Assembly (NCBI GenBank): GCA_035689185.1
Contig: DASSLY010000044.1
Coordinates: 1 to 64,000, forward strand
Direction: 5' to 3'
DNA from: DASSLY01 sp035689185
GTDB lineage: Bacteria; Actinomycetota; Actinomycetes; Actinomycetales; Dermatophilaceae
Length of the DNA: 64,000 nt
Shown here piece after piece: positions 60,622-64,000 of the stretch. The notes below the pieces were generated by a model that was not told where the DNA came from, did no database searches, and saw nothing but the letters and a program-made list of their open reading frames with translations. Within the stretch, counting starts at the first letter, position 1; the number at the start of each line of letters is the position of its first letter. The translations under genes and the position numbers were made by a program.

Positions 60622-63433
60622 CCGTTCCGTCGCGCAGGGTCATCGCGGCCCGCTCGACACCGGCCGGCTGGAACCCCGCCGCCTCCGCCACGTGCCGCGA
60701 CGCGACGTTCTCCGCTGCGGCCCGCAGCACCAGACGCCGTCGCCCGAGGCCGCCGTCCTCGCGCGGGATCACCGCGTGCCGCGCGACCAGCCGCACGGCC
60801 GCCGACATCAGCCCGCGGCCTCGGGCCGCCGGATGCGTCCAGTAGCCGATCTCGCCGTGGTCGCGCTCGCCAGCGTCGAGCTTGCGCAGCCCGACCGACC
60901 CCAGGCACTCGTTGCTCGCGATGTCCGCGATGCACCAGTGCACGGCCTCGCCGCGGGAGGCAGCCGCCGCGCAGTGCGCCAGGTAACGTCGCGCGTCCTG
61001 CTCGGTGTACGGCGCGGGCAGCCGCACCAGCCATCGCTGGGTCCGCGGGTCGGCGCTGCCTTCCACGACCCGAGGAAGGTCGGCCTCGGTGAAGGCTCTC
61101 AGGTGGAACCGGTCGCCCACCAGCGCCACCGGCTCGAGCGCGCCGGCAGCCACCACGGCACGGTCTGCGTCGCGAGTCACGGCGCACACGACGGCAGTCA
61201 TGGCCGGTCCATCGGCCGACGGCACCGCTTCCGGCAGCCGGGCCACCTCGGTCATGCCCGCGCGGTGCATCACCCGCAGCGACGCGGTGTTGCCCTCCTC
61301 GGTCGTCGCGGTCACCCTCCGCAGTCCCAGCCCGCCGCCCTCACGGGGGGCGAACAGGTGGTCCAGCAACACTTCCACCGCCTCGACCATCACCCCGCGG
61401 CCGCGCGCGGAGGGCCGCAGCCAGTACCCGATCTCGCAGCTGTCGGCGTAGTAGGGGTGCCCGATGTCGAACGCCGACACCGTCCCCAGCACCTGGTCGG
61501 TGGTCCTGTCGACGATGCACCAGGACAGGAACGAGCCGACCGGCAACCGGTCGTGCCGCACCAGCCACGCCCGCTCGGTCAGCTCGGTGACATCGTCCCG
61601 GCCGGCCTCCCGGCCGATGTCGACAAGGGCGCCGACATCGGTATGCCGGAACGCGCGCAGCCGGATCCGCGTGCCTTCCAGCGTGGCCGGCTTCCACACC
61701 CGCCGCCGGGCGGCCTCCCGGTCGTCGTCGGCCAACAGCTCGAAGGTGAGCTGTGCCATGCCTGGATGCGCCTGGTCGATGCCCCCATAGGGCACGTACA
61801 CATCCCGGTTCAGCCCGGTCCGCTGGAAACCGGCTCGGAGCAGGACGTCCATCGACGCCCGGTTCTCCTGCACCGTCACGGCGAACAGCCGGCGAAGGCC
61901 GAGGCCGCCCGCCGCGACCGGCGCGAAGGCGTGGGCGACCGCCGCGTCAACCGCCTGGTCGATGCATCCCTTGCCGCGCGCGTCCGGATACAGCCAGTAG
62001 CCGAGCTCGGCGTTGCCGTCGTCCGGCACGCCGATCCGCAGGACCGCGACCGTCCCGACCACGGCATCCGAGGCGGCGTCGGCGATGGCCCACTGCACCG
62101 CCTCCCCCGCGTCCATCCGCCAACGTCGGGTGCGGACCCAGTCCGGGAACGACTCGTGCGTCGGCTGCCCTCCGGGCGGCAGGAAGCGCTGCGCCGTCGC
62201 GTCCGGCTGCCATCCCGCCGGCGGGCGGTCAGCGTCGGCCCAGGGTCGCAGCCTGATCCCGCGCAGCCGGACCACCGGCGCGGTGAGCGGGCGGGGCGGC
62301 CGGCGCTCGCGCTCGTCCGCGAGCAGCTCGAACAGCGGACCGTCCACCGGCGGCCCCTGCGGCCGCGCGACGGCCGAGCGCTCGACGCCGACCGGCCGGA
62401 AGCCGTTGCGGACCAGCACCCGCGACGAAGCCCGGTTGTCGATGTCGGTGCCGGCGGCCAGCCGGTGCAGGCCCAACCCGCCCGCATCGGCCGGTCGGAA
62501 CGCTACGTCGATGACCAGCCGCAGGGCCTCGTCGGTGATCCCACGACCCCGCGCCGACGGGTGCAGCCAGTAGCCGACCTGACCGGTTCCGGCCGTCCGC
62601 GCGTTGTTGAGCCGGAAGCACGAGATCCGTCCGAGCGGTCTGTCCTCGGCCAGGTCGGCGATGCACCAGCTCACCGCCTCGCCGTCCGCGGCGCGGTCCC
62701 CCACGGACCGCAGCCACACGTCATACGAGTTGTGCTCCGGGGGGTACCCCTGCATGAACAGCGCTGTCTGCTCGTCGGTGGACCACCCGCGTCCGGGACG
62801 GTCGGTGTCGCGCCACGGGCGGAGTCGAAGCGTGTCCCCCTCCAGCACCGGGATGTCCAGCCAACGGGACCGCGGCGACATGGGCTCGCCCTTGCGCAGC
62901 GACCCGGTCCACCCGTCCAGGCGCTGGCCGCGGTGGTCGAGCAGGCCGCGCACCACCCCGTCGACACGGAAGCCGCACGCCCACGCCACCCGGCGCGACC
63001 CCCAGTTGCCCACGACGGCCTTCCAGCTGACCGACTCGGCGCCGAGGTGGGCGAACGCGTGGACGCAGACCAGCCGCAGCGCGGCGGACATCATCCCGCG
63101 GCCGCGGGCCCACGGGTGCAGCGCGAACCCGACGTCCCACATCGCCGCACCCCGGGGCCGCAGGTCGACCGTCCCTGCGAAACGGCGCCGGTCGCCGTCG
63201 CCCGCCTCGATGGCCCACAGCCGGCTGCCGCCGGCCTCGCCCCACTGTGCGGCGATGAGCTCCAGGAACTCACGCGCCTGGTCCGGCCCGTACGGCGTGG
63301 GCACCGTGGTCCACCGCACCATCTCCGGGTCGTTGGCCTGCTCGATGATCGCGTCGACGTCCTGCTCGCGGTGGGCCCGTAACGTGACCACGTCATCGGC
63401 GAGCACCGGCACGACGTCGGGGAAGCCAGGCAC
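60563..63433 (-). CDS. Five tandem GNAT N-acetyltransferase domains
   Basis: About 956 residues in five repeats of roughly 190 each, all RimJ/RimL-like. Domains begin near residues 14, 196, 386, 581 and 770 (each with a x-LRLRPW or LRAF text). Each has an acetyl-CoA loop of the form HPxARGRGxM: HPWARGRGMM, HPSARGRGIT, YPDARGKGCI, RPSARGRGVM and HPAARGRGLM. Individual copies differ widely, so the duplication is old. GTG 63433 is used; GTG 63460 would add nine residues. Acceptors unknown. It may be a fusion of several peptide or protein acetyltransferases. Confidence 0.85.
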   Translation of the reverse strand: MPGFPDVVPVLADDVVTLRAHREQDVDAIIEQANDPEMVRWTTVPTPYGPDQAREFLELIAAQWGEAGGSRLWAIEAGDGDRRRFAGTVDLRPRGAAMWDVGFALHPWARGRGMMSAALRLVCVHAFAHLGAESVSWKAVVGNWGSRRVAWACGFRVDGVVRGLLDHRGQRLDGWTGSLRKGEPMSPRSRWLDIPVLEGDTLRLRPWRDTDRPGRGWSTDEQTALFMQGYPPEHNSYDVWLRSVGDRAADGEAVSWCIADLAEDRPLGRISCFRLNNARTAGTGQVGYWLHPSARGRGITDEALRLVIDVAFRPADAGGLGLHRLAAGTDIDNRASSRVLVRNGFRPVGVERSAVARPQGPPVDGPLFELLADERERRPPRPLTAPVVRLRGIRLRPWADADRPPAGWQPDATAQRFLPPGGQPTHESFPDWVRTRRWRMDAGEAVQWAIADAASDAVVGTVAVLRIGVPDDGNAELGYWLYPDARGKGCIDQAVDAAVAHAFAPVAAGGLGLRRLFAVTVQENRASMDVLLRAGFQRTGLNRDVYVPYGGIDQAHPGMAQLTFELLADDDREAARRRVWKPATLEGTRIRLRAFRHTDVGALVDIGREAGRDDVTELTERAWLVRHDRLPVGSFLSWCIVDRTTDQVLGTVSAFDIGHPYYADSCEIGYWLRPSARGRGVMVEAVEVLLDHLFAPREGGGLGLRRVTATTEEGNTASLRVMHRAGMTEVARLPEAVPSADGPAMTAVVCAVTRDADRAVVAAGALEPVALVGDRFHLRAFTEADLPRVVEGSADPRTQRWLVRLPAPYTEQDARRYLAHCAAAASRGEAVHWCIADIASNECLGSVGLRKLDAGERDHGEIGYWTHPAARGRGLMSAAVRLVARHAVIPREDGGLGRRRLVLRAAAENVASRHVAEAAGFQPAGVERAAMTLRDGTVTDVVWFDLLADEVAPGRG

Positions 63434-63493
63434 CCGCTTACTCAATAGGACGCGGGGCACCGCGAGCAACGCGGTTGCGCCATCCTGGCCGTC

Positions 63494-63775
63494 ATGAGCG
63501 ACGACATCGACGTGTCCGACAACACCGGCCAGCACCGCTACGAGGCCAGCCGGGGGGCGGACCAGCTGGGCTTCGCGGCATACGAGCTCGACGACCGGAC
63601 CATCACCTTCACCCACACCGAGGTCGCCCCGGCGGCGGAGGGGCAGGGGATCGGCTCCATCCTGGTCCGGGCCGCGCTGGACGACGCCCGCGCCCGCGGC
63701 CTGACGGTGCGGGCGCGGTGCCCGTTCGTCAAGGCGTTCGTCGCCCGGCACCGGGAGTACCAGGACCTGCTGTGA
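63494..63775 (+). CDS. Small YjdJ-type GNAT acetyltransferase
   Basis: A 93-residue minimal GNAT of the YjdJ/COG2388 family. ITFTHTEVAPAAEGQGIGSI carries the acetyl-CoA loop, and CPFVKAFVARHREYQDLL is the conserved C-terminus. These proteins are much shorter than ordinary GNATs. It is divergent from the five-domain GNAT gene across about 60 bases. Confidence 0.9.
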   Translation: MSDDIDVSDNTGQHRYEASRGADQLGFAAYELDDRTITFTHTEVAPAAEGQGIGSILVRAALDDARARGLTVRARCPFVKAFVARHREYQDLL

Positions 63776-63959
63776 AGAAGTCGCACCGACCTGTCGATCC
63801 GGGGGCCCGCCGAATGGTTCGAGAGGTACGGAGCCAGGCGACCCCGGGGCCGGGCTCGCCGAGGTAGCGCACCTGGGCGGTCGGCCGGCTGCCGCCTGTT
63901 CTACCGGCACGCCGCTCGAAGTGTCCTCGACTGGCGCCCCGGCACGAGACAATCCACGG

Positions 63960-64000
63960 GTGATGAACCGGCGGCAGGCATTGCTGTTGACGCCCCTCGG
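63960..64000 (+). CDS. Start of a possible gene cut by the window edge
   Basis: GTG 63960 or ATG 63963 opens a frame reading MNRRQALLLTPL to the last base. The basic then hydrophobic beginning looks like a signal peptide, but 12 codons are too few to identify it. Confidence 0.3.
   Translation, partial: MMNRRQALLLTPL

Overview
The window comes from a high-GC actinobacterium. Many starts are GTG, and it carries mtrA-mtrB-lpqB, a WhiB2-type whiB, mycothione reductase, coenzyme F420 genes and the usual neighbours of manB (DUF3499, zincin-like protein, Trm112, SIS protein). This set fits Micrococcales, perhaps an Intrasporangiaceae-type genome; the family assignment is inference. I saw no tRNA or rRNA gene, CRISPR array, prophage or complete insertion sequence.

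Layout. 28-5469 is a pseudaminic-acid module: pseC and pseB on minus, a pseF-like cytidylyltransferase and a fused pseG-pseH on plus, and pseI on minus. 5655-10515 holds two overlapping secreted wall enzymes, a PGRP-type amidase and a SpoIID-type protein, each ending in FG-GAP repeats. 10519-11968 is a CoA-transferase pair. 12555-20747 is an envelope glycan region: a TIGR03089-like protein, a GT-C-like membrane protein, a GT2, a GT4-methyltransferase fusion, a YbhN-like flippase and a methyltransferase. 20902-24287 holds an AbiEi/DUF559 protein, DUF3105 and an AlkA-like glycosylase. 24448-31717 holds cofE, cofD, whiB, a giant GT2 and DUF5719.

32162-38511 carries an NmrA-like protein, a phosphotransferase, a hydrolase, a zincin-like protein, DUF3499, manB, Trm112 and a SIS protein. 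Two tiny coupled membrane proteins follow at 38525-38913. 39073-47534 holds mtr, a cation efflux protein, ahcY and mtrA-mtrB-lpqB. 47641-55669 holds comF, an FMN hydroxyacid oxidase, hpf, a NarL-type regulator, a YcaQ-like glycosylase and a large LuxR regulator. 55917-59132 looks more recently acquired, with a small coupled ORF, a secreted protein and a Tat-exported PHP protein of lower GC. The right end has an MFS transporter, a five-domain GNAT protein and a small GNAT.

Two structural themes run across the window. First, the 8-mer GGTATGCC occurs about 23 times in both orientations and in every reading frame. It forces rare codons and forms both arms of the ahcY terminator, much as DNA uptake sequences do in other bacteria. 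Second, several genes are followed by tandem repeats whose unit includes, or begins at, the gene's own stop codon. The repeat sequence differs at each locus, which suggests local amplification at gene ends rather than one mobile repeat family.
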